Assembly (NCBI RefSeq): GCF_002078875.1
Contig: NC_034415.1
Span: 16,589,331-16,653,330, forward strand
Reading direction: 5' to 3'
DNA length: 64,000 bases
From: Numida meleagris
Taxonomy: Eukaryota; Chordata; Aves; Galliformes; Numididae
Shown: positions 25,207 through 40,596 of the stretch, piece after piece
Position numbering within the stretch: position 1 is the stretch's first letter
Layout of the letters: each line of letters opens with the position of its first letter
Notes under the pieces: model-generated
Told to the model about the DNA's origin: nothing
The model's input: only the letters and a program-made list of their open reading frames with translations
The model's database searches: none
Made by a program: the position numbers and the translations under genes

Positions 25207-28200
25207 TTTGTCCATACTGGGCTCTACTTACTCCACAAATTAACCGAATTATTTTCACTTTTTCAGTAACAAGCTACCAGAACACTCTGCATTGACAGAC
25301 CCTTACCTAGTAGCTCATTCACCCTCCCAGTCCCAGAGGCAGCTCCCAGAGTCACTGTCTCCTGAAATTACTTATGTTAAAGTGCACGCGTTGTGGAATT
25401 ACATATGGAGGATTTTTCATACACAAGAAATCTGAATATTTTCAACTGCAGGGTAAGTCCAGAAAGCATCATTCTTACTGGCTCAGAACACTGGGTATAT
25501 AAATTGAAAGTGGCATTAAATGTTATATTAATATTTAAATTATGTAATTTTGCACGCTTACAATGAGTAATACTAAAAACTTGTGTTTGTGAAAGTGGAA
25601 ACATACTGGGAGACCTGCCCAATGTATATCTTCAGCACAGATAGGATGTAGTTTCTTAAAATTTAGGACTATTCTTAAATAAGATTGAAATAACTTTTCA
25701 CAATCTCTCTCCTCTCTTATAGTCAACATGTGCTGACAATATATCTCTTATTTTTCACCACCATACTTCTCACTAAATAGTTTTCAAGTGTCAGCTGATA
25801 CCCATCCTTGGACATTACATAACTATTTCATAACAGCTCTGTGTTTTCAGATAGGACGACAAAGCAACTTATAACAATGATGAAACAGTAAAAATGCTGA
25901 AGGACAGACTTCACAGATTTGGCCACCTTCCTGATAATGGTCACTTACAGAGTTGTTACCTCCACAGAGCAGCTTACATTTCTAGACTGCACAAAGCACA
26001 GAAATGCCCTTGCTTCCAAGGTCTAGATATGCTCTGGATTTTTATACTCCTTTTCTCCAGCATCTGTTCTAAACCTAGGAGCAGCTGTTTAAGTGCTAAC
26101 ACTTTTCATATGGTTTTGCAAAACTGGATAGGACCACATTGTCTTGTGGGTGACCAGGCTCCTCTCTCATCAGATCCTGGTGCTGCAACTTCCACTGGAC
26201 CCTAGCACACACAGCAGGTCCTTTTCTACCTTAAGCTTTCCTGGCTTTTCCCTGTTTCGTCTCAGATCAGTGCTGATTTTCACAACGCCTCCCAGGTTCC
26301 AGGCTAAACTGCCAGAAAAAAGAACTAGCGATGACCATGGGGATTAGTCTGCCCCACTGAGGGCACAAATAGGCAAAGTGAGTATCTTATATAACACATA
26401 TAATCGACCAAGTAGTGATATATGGAAGCTGGCATAGCATTACTCTAAGAAATATTTACATCAGTACATCTGCCTCCCCTCCTGGTGAACATTCTGGGGC
26501 TGGAAAGAGCCCCTGCAGAACTGCCCAGCCACGCTCCCCAAGAAGCTCACAGTGAGTCTCTGCACATCCAAGGAATCCTTCCAAGAGACTTCCTTGTTTT
26601 CTCTCACCTTTGCTATTTTCTCCAGTAAATCAAGCCACCTACCATGGAGGTGTGTTCATCTTGCCTTTTTCCTCTCTCCTGATTCTGTGCCTTTTTTTCA
26701 TAGCAATGTAGCTGTATCTTTCACACATTTCGTTTCCCTGGTCACAGAAAAGGTAACCTACAAAATTCACATCACTTCACATTATGTATGTCACAAGTCT
26801 ACCTACCCTGTGGCATCAGATGAAGATACGTGAGAGCTGCCTGAGAGCATCTCTGTCCGCTGAAGTTCAGCATTTTGAATGCACCCAAATGGCTAACCTG
26901 GGCACCTGAATCAAGTGCCAAAAACAGAAAGCAGAAATCGCAGTCGTCTGAGACCACAGCGGTGAACTGGTTTAAGTGAAACAGGTTATCAACAAGGGAT
27001 TATTAAAAGATACTCAGGAGAGAACCTGGATTTGCCAGAATTTTAATATCTCACTTCTCTCCTCCTTGCAGCCAAAAATCAATGCTGACATATTAAGAAT
27101 TTCCTTTAGGCAGAATTTTTTTTTTCACTTCTCTCTAGCCACTACGCCATGGCAATATTTTGAAATACATTTTTTTAAAGAAAGATTCAGCTATGAATAT
27201 GAATATTACATGTGTAAATTATGGTACTTTGATAAACAGCATTTCAGTAAAAGTTCTTAAGGTATCCTCCCAACATAAGGACGGTCATAGAAACAGACCA
27301 GGATTGTGGCGCTGCAATGTGAAAAAGGCAACACAATCATTTACACTTTTCCTGATGGTCAATCCATAAAGCCAGTGTGCACTTCCCATCAGTTGATGCC
27401 CAGAGTACATATTTCAGCCGCAGGTAAAAAAGCGCAGCAGTATAACCCAGTCAGACTTCCAGCTTCTCACTGAAAATGAGTCAAAAATAACGTAGCTAGA
27501 TGGACTATTTCTTTTTTAATAATCTCTGCTGCCACATCATTCCTCAGTTTCTACAAAGCAATTCCACCCTACCAATCAAGCCTTAAAAATTAACCATTAA
27601 GGAAGAGCATCCTCCTTTCCCCCAAGAACCTAGAAATGGCTGAGTAACACCATTGTGTGTACATTCTGGCACTAACTGAATACAGAAAAACACATTACAA
27701 TTTTAAAATGTTTAATATGTCCCCCAAGTAAAGTTACTGTGAAATCTCTGAATTTTAAGGTAGTACAAAATGGAATAATATTAAACACTACAGCACAACT
27801 ATAAGCCTTCAAGATGTTTCTATTTTAGTCCTGTGAATCAATGCCACAGAACTGAAACTCCCTTACATTGTATCAGAACTAGAAAACCTTCCCATTGTTT
27901 AATGAAGGCTGATTACGAATATCTTACAATCAAAAACACATAGGAATTTTTAAGACAATGAACTATATTCCTTGACAGAGCCTTGAAAAATGGGTCTATG
28001 ATGTAAAATAAATTTCAGATCACTTACAGGTAATATTTAGGTCTTAATTCTAATCCTGCAATTTAATGTTTTCCTGATTACTTATAAAACTGAGTCCACT
28101 TGCCTGTTTAAGCATGTTCTACTACTTCCTAAGAAAATATTATTTCCTAGCTTCTTTTAAAAATATTTTAAATTAATCATTCTCCTTTTCAGCACTGGCC

Positions 28201-29236
28201 TTCATCCACAAGTAAAGAAGACATATTGTGACATTTCTTGCATATTTACTTTGTTCATAATTATGGAAAAACTACTTAAAGAAGCCTCATGCATGAACAA
28301 TAAGGATTTTTTTTCTCTAAATGTTAAAGACAGTTTATTTGTTTGCTTTTAAAATAGTTTGCTTGATAAAGTACATCTTTTGCTTTACGCATAAGTTATT
28401 TCTAACACTCAAAGTCTAACTTTATTATTAACAAGAATGAGCAATTACTTGACACACAGTTAGCAAGGGCTCCTCCATTTATAAGACCTTGTGGATTTTG
28501 CTGAATTTTGCAGGTCTCCCACTGACCAATACATTATTTATAAGTTGACAAAGCCAACATATTTTAAAAAGATAAAATATTTTACTGTCTCATTTTGAAT
28601 TTCAAAATACAACCTTTTATATTTATTGAAGAGCTCTACAATTTATTAAAGGATATGTAGTAAAGAAACTGGAGTGTTTTGTGACATATGCATGATCTTT
28701 TCCCAGTTATATAAAGCTCAAAAGAAAAGGACATAAAACAAAGTACACAGAAAGTCATTCAGTAACTAAAAAACTGCAAGATTTTTACGAGAAATTATGT
28801 TATTAAATGCAATTCATACTAACTCCTGCCAGGCATGCATATTTCAAAAAAGAATTATGGGTAGAGAAGAGGCAGAAAAAAGGCTTCCTGAAAAAGCAGA
28901 TGTATTTTGATTTCCACTGTACATCCAGCACTATGTCACTAGCTTGCATTTCTTTTTAAATGTATGAAAGGAAGTGCACTATTTGCTAATATCTTACAGA
29001 TTTAATGGCTTTCCACTTTGAAACAGAGAATTTACAAAATGTATATCAGCAAAATAAACACAACTAATAACTGTTAAACAAACGTGAAAATTCACCCACC
29101 CACACAGCCTTAGCGTAGGTTCACACGCACATTTTTTCTAAAAAAAAAAATTAACCCCTATTAGAAAGTCCTTCTGTAAGCATTACCAAAGCTGGGACTG
29201 CAGCACTTCTATAAATAGGACTGCCAAGAGGAAGTT

Positions 29237-29250
29237 GTTGCTATGGAAAT
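29237..29250 (+). promoter_or_regulatory. RFX X-box-like motif
   Basis: GTTGCTATGGAAAT matches the X-box consensus except at the last base. It lies about 4.8 kb upstream of the Cbeta2 ATG. Motif match only. Confidence 0.2.
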
Positions 29251-32200
29251 GCTGGTCATATTTCTATTTTGACTCAGTAGACCTCTACTGGCATCTACTG
29301 TACACAAACTTAATTGCAGCAGACATCTTCCATCTATCACTGGGAAGCATAAATTAAGGGCTGCATGGCCAAACAATATCATTTACTCTTTTTCCATGGC
29401 AATATAAAAGGAAGAAAAACAACAAACTGAATGCAAAGAGAAGAAAAAAAATGAAAAAGTCAAACACTACTTGTATTTTGCATCTTATTTTTTAATAGGT
29501 AAACTATAAATTCTCCCACTGTCAGTTTTCTTGTCAAAATTTGACAAATTCATCATCCAAGTCAACACAATTTTTCTCTTGCATATACCATGGCAGCAGA
29601 TCAAGCTTCCTCCTTTTTACCAGCACATATCCATGTTATTTTGAAATGAAATACCTTGTAGTCATAATTCCAAATCTAGTCCTCTTAAGTAGAGGTCAGA
29701 GAACTCTCTCATCACATGTCAAATCTTCCACAAAACTGACCAATTTGCTGTAAAAGATGGCCATGAGTACCAAAGAGATTCATATTTCTCCCTTTCTAAC
29801 ATGGCTCCTTGCTCTCCTGACAGCTTCCTTTGAGATGATGTGGTCACTGGTGCTTGTGGTCTGCACTCATCAGTAGCAGTCACATTGCTAGACAGTTTCA
29901 GAATACGAATAAAGATTACACAACAACTTTGTAAAAGATCTTTACTAATCTTTGTTTCACCTTTGAAATATCTGCTTTTACGTAAGTACAAGAAATCTTA
30001 TGAACTTTCAGAAACCTTATTTGTAAACCTGCTTATTAGTCAAATAAAGTTCCTGAATTAGAAGAAACACTCTAAAAACGTGGACATTTAACTACATATC
30101 TGACTGGGTTGAAGGAAAAACTTCTTGCCCAAATTCTGAGAGATCTCAGGTTGAAAGAACAATGCTAAAGATCAGTCTCTCAAACAACCAGAAGTAGTTC
30201 CAGAAGCCTGGAGTTAGCCACTTCTTTGCCACCTAAGAGATATACCCGTGTTTGAAGACTCCTGTTCAGGACAAATTAAAAATTATGCATCTGAGTCAAG
30301 AGTGTAAGGAGTGCCGAAGGTAACAACGAATGATTAAAACTGAGAGGCCTAGGGAGGGTTACGTTTAGAGCTCATTCTTGGTATGGGACAATGAAAGGAA
30401 AGTAGAGAAGGGACAGTAGTAACGTGCTTACCAGAGCTAACATCTTGCATATTAAAATTCTTGATGCAATAACAACTACACTCTACTAATCATATTCTGT
30501 ACTGTACAGTAAAAGACAAGGATAATAAATACTAGAGGAACTACAGTTATTTTAATATCTCTTTCAGGAAGCTTACACGCATTTTAGATCATTCGCTAAA
30601 GGAAAACAAAACAAAACAAAAAAGAACCCCCCAGATTCCATTTTGAGCTAAATACTTAAAGTTACTTCATCAGGAGGAATGACGCTTTTTCATAAGGTGA
30701 AAGAGTACTGAATGCAAATTAAAAGACAATAGTGGCCTTCATTAAGTGCAGTCTAAAGTACAAAACATTTGGTCATGTGATATGCAGAGACAAACACCTT
30801 TACTCATATTAGAAATGGACTCTGCATTCCTCCACCTGATGGCTAGCCTACAGACACCACCGCAGAGCCTTCTGGCCTCTCCACTCCCACCAGCCAGCTC
30901 AACATCAGATATTCTATAGAAGAAGGGAAAGAATGAACCAGTATACCTCTACCGCTAACCTCCATATCAGCTGGAGTGAACAACTAGCATTACATTCCCT
31001 ACAAGCAGAGAGGATGCTGCTGGATCCTATGTAATAGGCTGCAGAATGTGCAAGAAGGTATATCAAAGTTTGTTAAATATTCTCAACACATCCTTGTGTT
31101 AAGAAAGTAGAATCCTAGTTACGAGAACACGTATTAACAAACAGACATCACAAATATAGCTCAGACATCAGGATTTCTCTGTATTTTTAAGTTACTAATA
31201 CTGGATTTGAGAAATTTCATGTGTCTGCATTTAAATGCAGAATCAAATGTTCTTTGCTGGAGTAGGATCAAACCAAGTGTGAAGGATCAACACTGGGTTA
31301 CTGAACAATACATTTTAGAAGTACTAAATCATTCATGTGTTGTATAAACAAATAACTGATTTTTCAGAAGGTAAATATAATGCACACTATCATCTTTCTA
31401 ATTATAGGCTATATTTACTAATGAGGTAGCAAAAAAGTGCACCGATAGTATTTTGTTCCAGCTGTGTCACATATTCATTTATAAATCATAATTTATAACC
31501 AGTCGGTTTTATGCAAGGTGAGTTTATTTATTAGTAGTCTAGATATATCCCTAAATAGCATCTGTACTTAAATATAACAGAAATCAATTATGATCCAAAA
31601 AATAATTACTTAAAAAGAAACATTCTCTGTTGCTGTTTACAAAATGTTCTGGCTACCAGTAAGCAAACAGGCATTTTATTTCTCAGTAATTACTATCCTT
31701 TCCACAGTAAAAGCCAAAAGAACTAAAGTTTAGACAGATAACTTGAAATTGAGCTCACTTTTTATTATAAGACACACCTGCCAGTAGGAGAAACAGCAAG
31801 GTGACCTTTCACTTTTATACTTACTAAGAATGAAAAAAATAGATTACAACAAATACTTTTAATTTATTCTAATACTTGTTTAAAGCACAGGGAGGCAGAA
31901 GGCACTTTTCAAGATGGAAATTTTATAACACTAAGTGTATACCTGATTCTTCCTGTAAGTTTGTCAAGATGCTATTTTACTTGTTCTTCAAAGAATATTT
32001 AGAGTACTTAATAGAATTTTAAGAATAACAAGAATTCATAAGACAACACAGAACTTGGAAAAAATCTTTAGAAGCGAGTATGGATAAAATACTCTCCACA
32101 AAAATCAAGCAACTTGTACTGCTTGTCAGTTTACCTGACAGACGGTAAAAAGGAGTTCCTTAAAACAGTATCCTCAAGAAGCCACAGCCTTGCGATTGTA

Positions 32201-33466
32201 TTTTTATTCTCCTTGTAAAATTAAATACAATTGCTGTGTGTTCCTGTATCTAACTTTAATTTGCTTTTAAGAGAAAATAGAAGCAAGCAATAATTAAGAA
32301 GCCATCCTGCAAATCATTTTATCTCATGCTGTGATAAGCCAGCAAGAGCAGCTTCTTGCAATAGCACATCTCACAGTATTGACACAAACTCCATGTTCTA
32401 ATAAAAAGGAAATAGTGAGACTTTTCTACATCACTGTTATTCAAAGAATTCCCCAAGCTAATATTCAAGCAAAATTTGACCCTGCAGTTATCCTTCCCTT
32501 TGCCCTCTAAGCTAATGTACACTCCTAAAGGAAAGAATTTTTCATAGCATAGCTAATATTACTCAATATCGAGTAGATTGGATCTATCAAACTTCACTCT
32601 ACTATATTTTTTCCCACTAGTTTCTATTTTTGATATTTACAGAAATAGGATGCTTACAGTAATGAAAGTCATCTCAACTTTTGCACAACTTTATTCTCAC
32701 CCTAGTCTCAAAAGCCAAGAGACCTACATGATGAGAAACTACTTGTGATAGATGCAAGACCTAACAATTCCAAGCCAAAAAGCTTCGAGAGCCTTGGTAT
32801 GGCCTTCTACAGATTAATTATAAATTAACTTAGTAAGTTATGAATATGTATGAAAATAAATCAAGAAAATCAAATAACAGGTCAGTGACAAGTATTCTAT
32901 TTGTTTTTACAAGATGCCACTGGTATTTCATTTTATTTCTCCTGTTCAGCAGAACTCTTGCTAGGAAAAAGACATCACAAATTGAACACAGGAAACATAC
33001 GCAAGTCAGAATTTGCTAATTGTGACAAATTAGAGATGCTTAAGTATTTTCATCCTTAAATGAGAGATCTCTACCAAAAAAGCTGGAGCTGCAGAAATGT
33101 GCGTGCCTGAAATAACCAGCAGCTTCAGTGCACACCTCAACTGCAGACTGCATTCTGACACAGGCAACAAAGAATGTGGCTAAACAGACCTTTAGCAACA
33201 TGAGGGATTCCTGCTAATAAGTGCATATGCTATTCTTAACCTCACAGTGATGTGACTATCATATCCATGCTGCTGCTCACATCACCACAATAACAAAAAA
33301 TAATGTTTTGGATATCCCTATTTGAATAGGCAAGATCCATCTTATGATAGCATCTCTTCAGTTTCTGGGAAGCAAAAATCCCTCTCATTTGGCAGACCAG
33401 GAAGACTTACTACCTTGAATTTATTATCTTAACTTATTCGAATCATTTTGAGTAAAAAGTGACTAA

Positions 33467-33486
33467 TTTTTTTTTTTTTTTTTTTT
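33467..33486. repeat. Poly-T tract (20 T)
   Basis: A run of 20 T on the plus strand, A on the sense strand of PRKACB. No SINE or processed-gene body is attached that I can recognise. Confidence 0.9.
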
Positions 33487-33848
33487 AACTAGCCAGAAGC
33501 TTCTTTCTTCCTCCGGGAAGAACAAACATGTTTCACTTAGAGCCAGTCTCAGCTGCTCATAACTCTTCCTAACAACCTCAACACAGAGTTGTTATTTCTG
33601 GGAGTCACATGGCATGTGGGAAGATTCTGGTTTTCTTCCAATTCCACTCAAGTTAAACTCTACCCAAGAAAACTGCCAAAATGAGGTACCAGTTGCAATA
33701 CATTGTGTGCATTTTTAAACTTATTTCCACAATAAGATCCACATTCCCTAAGTCTTGGGCAGTAAAAATTGGAGGAAATTTAGTACCATAGAGTAACCCA
33801 TTTAAGTGAACTATCAAAATAATGGAGTTACTGAGTAATTGCACTTAC

Positions 33849-33864
33849 TGAGCCCTCTCCTCAT
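33849..33864 (-). CDS. Weak candidate short first exon of PRKACB (M-R-R-G-L type)
   Basis: The minus strand reads ATG AGG AGA GGG CTC A, then donor A|GTAAGTG, ending in phase 1. Spliced to exon 2 it would read M-R-R-G-L-M-K-E-F and continue in frame. The start has A at -3. Unlike the 51.6 kb candidate there is no GC-rich upstream region, and one such chance match is expected in an intron of this length. Listed for testing, not as a confident exon. Confidence 0.15.
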
Positions 33865-36800
33865 CTTCTTCTTATGATAGAAGCAAGAATACTTAAATTA
33901 TGCAGAAATGAAAACCAAAATGAATAATTATCCTGAAGTGGACTGCTTTTGTGTTAGTAAATAACCTCCTTCACATTTCTGTCCATTTGCCTCTGTAGAG
34001 AAAACATTTTCAGAAGAAAAATATCAACTGATTCATCAGGCAAATCATGTATTATTTTAACTTCTGGAAACACTGCTGGTCCCTGCTTTTCCTGAAAATC
34101 TGTGAAAGGTTAACAATGCTAGTATGTTGTCTAATGCATCTGTGCACAGTTCCTAGTGGGTTTCTGGGCAAACAGGATGTCAAAGGTAAGCAAGTTCTGA
34201 GGATGAATGGCTTCGGGAACCCCAAGCTGAATGTACTTGTAAGTTCTACTCAGCTTGGAATCTAAATCTGAATTACGTTTTCAAGTAAGTCTTACCTCAA
34301 ATGCAACCCCTATTATATTTGTGAAAGTAAAAATAATACTTCAGTGTACCGAATACAATTTCCTTCAGAGCTTTTCAAAGTGTTTTACACTCCCTTTCTC
34401 TCCTTAGTTAAAACAACAGAAATATTAGAAACTTCATTAGTCATCCAGATTTTGCTGACAGCTTAGCAACCGGTCCCTTTGATCCTTCTGGAGATTCACT
34501 CATCACAACTACAAGATTAACTATAACTCCTTATTATCTTCAGGTAAACATTCATTAAGACCCCCCCAACCATGAGCTGATTAACATCAAAATAAATATA
34601 ACTGTAGTCCATACTACATTAACTGTGACAGCTTCAGTAGTTCTCAGCTACACCCAACACCAGCATTTGGTCCAGTCTACAAGCAGCATCAGCCCCTTTG
34701 GAGAACAGTGTTCCATAAAAATAAAGATATACCATGTGAATTTTAAGCTCTGAAGGTATCTTAACCTTCTAGCTTTATATAGGATAACACCTCTCATAAA
34801 CTCTGGGAACTGAGTAGCATACTCCACTCTCTTAACTGAAAAGTTGTATCAATAGATCAGTTTCAAGAACAGCCGTTATCAAAAGCATCTCATTAATGTC
34901 CATCACCACCTTCCCCGGAGACCATAGATTTAAAATTGTATGTAGTTAATTCTGGGAAATAGCAGATTAATGAACAAAGCAAACTTGGCAATTTTTTCAA
35001 AACAAAACAAAGAGCACCAAATTTGATTCCACCTTCTCTTAGGCTTGCTGCGCAAGCATGCACTTGCATGTAACTTAAGTTACTCTGTAACACTCCACCC
35101 AGCGTACACACAAAACCCAAGTCTAACCTAAAATAAGCTCATCTTACTCTTCAATTAAAAGAGCTTCAACTAAAACTGCAGAGCTTTGTAGGTCACTAGA
35201 AAGTTTGCGGTCTGGTAGCTACTCACATTGAAACAGTTCTTTCCCACCAAAAGAAGAATGGATACCTACATATTCTCCCTAATGAAAAGGCAAGAAAAGC
35301 TGATATCCCGAGTACAAATATTGTTCTACTTAGAGCAACCAGCTCAGCAAATACAGATAAGAAAAGTTTATTATCAGTAGAGTTTCAAACAAACCCATAA
35401 CTAACAGTACTGATAAGATTCTAGCAGACACCTAGAACAGATATGAAAATAACAAGGCAACAAACCCAGAGTGAACCTTTACATCTTTTCCTTGCCTACA
35501 AACTCTTCTCAACACTATCAAACAACACAGCTCATGGTTCTTGGTAATTTCCAGTATAAGATCTGAGCACTAAATTACGAGCAACATTATACATGAATAT
35601 ATGCTATGCACTACTTTTGAAAACAGGACTGTATTTATGTCATTTGGACAGCTTTTATTTAACTAACTTGTTTCATTCCCTCAAGGGAATGAATGTACAT
35701 CTAGAGACAGGAGGACAGAGCCATGTGACAGCCACACCCCTGCAGGAAGATGAGAGGTCACATAATCACACTCTGCAGAGTGCAGCAGGGTCAGGCTCAG
35801 ATGTCCCCCCTGCCACTCCTTAAAGCATCTCTTTGCAATCAATAGCTCTTAGATAGAATTTTGCCCCACATCTTCAAATATTTTTCATTTCGGTCTGATG
35901 CTCAAAATGCAAAGATTTCTACCATGTATTTCTCTGTTTTCATCAATTTATAAGTGAAATTTAAAATAACTGTTGGCCTGAAAAATAGAACTAGGGTTTA
36001 AACATGGGAAAACTTCAAATAGATTTCACTGCTTTCATTTCAATAAAAAATGACTTGGTGTTTGATATGCTCAAATCAGCACCCTCTAATTCAAATGCTG
36101 CTGTTAAAAAATAAAACAATAATAAAAATATAAAAGCCACATTTAGCAAGGTCTGGGTTTTTTTTTTTTGTCCTAAATCAAATAAACCCAAATTCAGGGC
36201 CTCCCAAGATAACATGTTGATTCAAAACACTGAAATAGGTCTTATGAAGATATGAGCGATATTTACACCAGCAACACAGAGATCAGTTACTGATGTAATG
36301 GGCTGAATGGGTTGAAGGAAACTGTGCTCTCCTCCCTGCTCACAAATAACCAGTGAGCTGTTAACACACAGCATCAAGTAAAAATATTTTCTTAATCTGT
36401 TTCATTAACTGTCCACCTCAGGAACAAACACAATACAAACTGAGGGAACGTGCAATATTAGAATATACCAGAATACCCCTGCCACAGGGAAAATTTTGCA
36501 ACAGACTGCAAAAAATGAAAAAAAAATACCAACTACGGTTTCAAACAAACACAAACAAACAAAAAAACCAGCTCCAGAACAGAATGAGACAAGAAGCAAG
36601 AGAAGCTGTACAGACAAGTCCAAGAGTGCAGCCAAAGCTTCTTCATACAAGTAAAAAGTCTGTCCTACCACTGGTCATGGAGAAGGGGAAAAAATTCCTA
36701 ACCAATCCCTGTCATAATTTTTTAGTCACCCGAACTTAAAACACTCCATACATATATGCAATTTATCTGTACTTTTGTCTTAGACAATAATTTTAGAAGG

Positions 36801-39800
36801 CTGTAGCCCGAGACTGACACAGTACAATCTCATTATCTCTGCTCTTTTCATTTCAGTTCCTAAACCAAACTTAGCTACTGACTGCCAACAGTGCATACAT
36901 GCAAGATAAAACACCTACTTGAATATTTTCAATATTCTAGTTACTTCAGACTTAGCAGTAACTTACTCAGGGTATGAATAAAGACACACCTTGGGCACGC
37001 ATCAAACACTCATTCTTAAGCCTTTTTTGCTGCCCTTCTTAATTTCTGTCTGGTGACGCTAATGATACTGGTTGAGATGCTTAAGTCATAAATCCGACTG
37101 CAGCACCACTAGCATGTTGACCTCTACGTGATATTAAAAAACATCTTCTGACCTCGAGGTGCACTCTCTCCAGCTGTATCCGAGACTTCAGTCAAAATAA
37201 AAACCTGCACAGTATGAATACTATTTGGCATATGGGCTGAGCAATGAAAATACCCCGTCAGTTGTGGATTGTGTTTGTCACCTAGGGGCACCCTCCTGGA
37301 CCCCAAATGATGATGTAAGGTGGATTGCAAAGAGCATTAGTGCTCCTTTCTCATGTTTTGCTAAAAGCTGGTATCTTCTCTGTAGTGCGGCTTGGTGGTG
37401 GTATTTTTGTCTTCGCTCTTGACCGAATTACTACAAATGGTAATTACACAGATTTATGCCACTAAGCTGCTCAAACTACGACTAGTGTATGAAACAACGG
37501 CATACTCAGATGCAACTATGGAACAAACCATTCCAGTAACACCTCATCTGCTCTCCTTAGATTCGTCTTATTTTAGAGCTGCCTTCAACCTAGAGAAAGC
37601 TAAAATCCTTGACTGCCTTAGAAGTTTATTCAGATTCATGACCATGATTTGGTGAGGTGCTATCCTGCTAGAAAAGTCCTAGCAGTTCAATTGGACTTGC
37701 ATGCTAAGGAGGTAAATGAGATCCCAACTGACCATTATAAAACAAATACTAACTTTTACATAACTTTCAAGTTGTTTTTCCCTGACTCCAATTACAGAGT
37801 AAGAAGAGTGAAGATTTTCCTCTCCATCGGTCTATCTATTTTTCATAAAGATATTTGAGACATTTATTACATTTTGAAAAACTTATACACAAAGGAAAAC
37901 AACAATTATTTATTTGATGTTGATCTACATTTACGGAGAAAAAGTTCACATGACAAAATAGCATTACAGAATTCTGAGTTCATGACTTACAGTATACATC
38001 TCAGTTTCCTTTACAATATCAGAACATTCTCAAGACTGAAATGAAGATTGACTTTCCTTGGCATGCTCATTTTTAAAGAGGTTTTGCACAATTCACTCTG
38101 GTTTCATTTCAGCTTTTTATGATTAATAAACATAAAAGCCTTGAAACGTGGCCAGGAAGACCAACAGATAATACACGATCCCATTAGGAGGCACTTTACC
38201 CAGAAATACATAGGAAACCTGCTCTGTGATAGAAGCCAAAGTTTGCAAAGTACTTTCCCAGAGTCCATTTAGACTTAAAAATAGATAAGCAGTATTATGA
38301 TACAGCAGTCACATGTGGTACATTTGATCTATTTTGAGCTAAAATTAATAAGCACTTCAAGAACGTGAAGTAAATTGATATACTAATTGCCATAAAAATA
38401 AGGTATAGCTTTCTCTGTGAAACAGACTTGCCAGTTCAAATGCATGATTGGCGAAAAATGAAGATACATATTATTCTAAGGTACAAGAAATGTTACAACC
38501 AATCTCCAATAATTATAAAAGGACACTTTGTGTATTTCCATATGCCTAAATCTTCAGAAAAGCTAACTGTTTAATAAATACTTGCAGTTAGTTGCCAATT
38601 TTCAGATGAAAGGTGCTTAATAGGGCCAACTAATCTTTAAAATGTAAGATTTTTCCTAGAAGACGTACTTTCCCCACCAACAATCCAGAAATGGTTAAAA
38701 GCAGCAGGACTGCTAAGCCTGATTGCATTGCCTCTGCCTTGTTTTTCTGGAACATCGCGACTGAGAAGTAAGGATTTAGACAATCACATGATTCCCAAGT
38801 TTAACAGCCCAGATTTTCAGTACATCAAGCCTACGTAGGAAGATCAACAAATACTGTGGTTTGACCTCAGTTAAGAGCCAAACTGTATCTGCAAACACTT
38901 TTCATACTGCAGTGCCACCGCTGGACACATTTCTGTTATTCTTACAAAACACAGAAGGGTTTGCTTTCAATGGAGATTTTAAGAGTACTTCTGAGTTCAA
39001 CAAAAGAACATTCTAATGTTTTTGGTGAGCAAAAGCTTACCACTAGAATCTACTTTCTTCTCACAAACCTACATTTTCCTTGAGGTTGTAGCTATACAAA
39101 CCCATGTCAGGTCTGCCAAATTTTTAGTACCTTTCTTCAACTTGAGCACTCAAGCTACGAACTTTGCCATGGGAAAAGGTTCCCTGTGACATCCTAGCTT
39201 CATTGTACATTCAATAAACAATAAGCAGAAATTCAGTCACCTTTGGATATAGTCAACTAATCAACTATCAACTTAGTTGTCAAATTGACAAATACACGCA
39301 ACTGACAAGCAAAAGAAAGGATAAATTATGCTTATTTTAGTATCCTCTGCCTCTTTTACGCATTCATTATAACAGATAAAATAATGGATTCCTTTTTCTA
39401 CAGATCATACCTCATGCAGTACAGCGTACTGAGCTGCTTTGGCAATTGTCCAGGATTATGCAGTGAAGGAAATTTTTCTGTAGGAAAGTGGAAAGACAGA
39501 CAGCTCTAGGTAGCTCAGGATATTGATGATGAAGGCTAGCTACTGAATGCTGCCCTTGTGAAGCCAAAGCCCTCTCCGCTCGATGGCAAGCTCCTTAGAC
39601 CATGTTATTTTCAGCTGCATGTACTGCTGCTTTTCTATCCCCAATACGCTGACCAAAGAATATTTGGGTGTCTGATCCACAACGAAGAATGAGTGATTGC
39701 AATTGCCACGTAAAGCTATATAAACAGCACACAAATGTTTCAGAGAATTTCATGTAGTACACGCCCTGAGAAATTAGGGCTCCCTAAATAAAGGGAAATA

Positions 39801-40354
39801 TATATCCGTGCCTCAGTCCCGTTAGTAAAACAGAAATTTTTTAATGAGATAGTGTACAGGTACTGTAAAAAAATAAATATTTCTACAGCATCTATATACT
39901 GAAACGATTTCTGTAAAAAGCTCACAAGGTGAAGAATAATGTGCAGTAAATAAGGCAGAAATACATACATGTATGGAAAGTGATAAGGAAAAAAATAAAA
40001 CTTGTTCAATGAGTACTACTTAATCTCTTATGCGCCAAAATTAGCAAAACCCTTTGGAGGGATGAGGTTTTGAGAGAAGAAATATGGGATATGGTAATTT
40101 TTTCCTCTTATAATACATATATGCAAGGGAGTTGAAATGCAGTTCATCCGGGTAATTTTAATTCTGCATTTCCTGTCCTTCTAAAATTGATTTTGCAACA
40201 TCAGCATTTTTTCCTCATTTTTATTACAGAAACTTAAAGATTTTAGAAAAGAAACCTAAGAGCCAACTATCACTTTGTGGCATCATATAGATTAATCAGA
40301 AGATCCCTCCTTTGAACCCGTTACGTTGGCTGTGAAGGAAAGTGTCTCTCGAAA

Positions 40355-40596
40355 TGACAGTTTTAGACTTTTTCTACATGGAGGAACTCACTGACTTGCT
40401 TCATCCACACTTCCATGTCAGATGCCATTCTGTCAGACTGCCCCTCTGCTGCCATCTGTCACACAGCAACAACAACAACAAAAAATGGTATATTGGTGGG
40501 AAGGCTCAACTTCTACTGCTGTACCACCACCATCTGCCTCTGATTTCATGGGCCAACATAATAAAATCGGAGGCATCACTTTCAGAGCAGCCCTTG
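40355..40596 (-). mobile_element. Galluhop-like mariner remnant, copy 3 (truncated)
   Basis: About 240 bp matching the right part of the other copies. It runs from the CTACATGGAGGAACTCACTG block through CTGCCCCTCTGCTGCCATCT to the terminal repeat AGGAGGCATCACTTTCAGAG and flanking TA at 40597-40598. The left terminal repeat and half of the element are missing. An expanded (CAA)n run, AACAACAACAACAA, lies at about 40467-40480 where the other copies have a single CAACAA. Confidence 0.85.

Noticed and set aside
26800..26835. Minus-strand S-S-S-D-A-T followed by a GTAGGTAG donor-like site, resembling a small internal Cbeta exon
   Set aside because: Similarity to the recalled mammalian cassette (S-S-D-A-S) is only four residues, the donor is poor and the acceptor is unclear.
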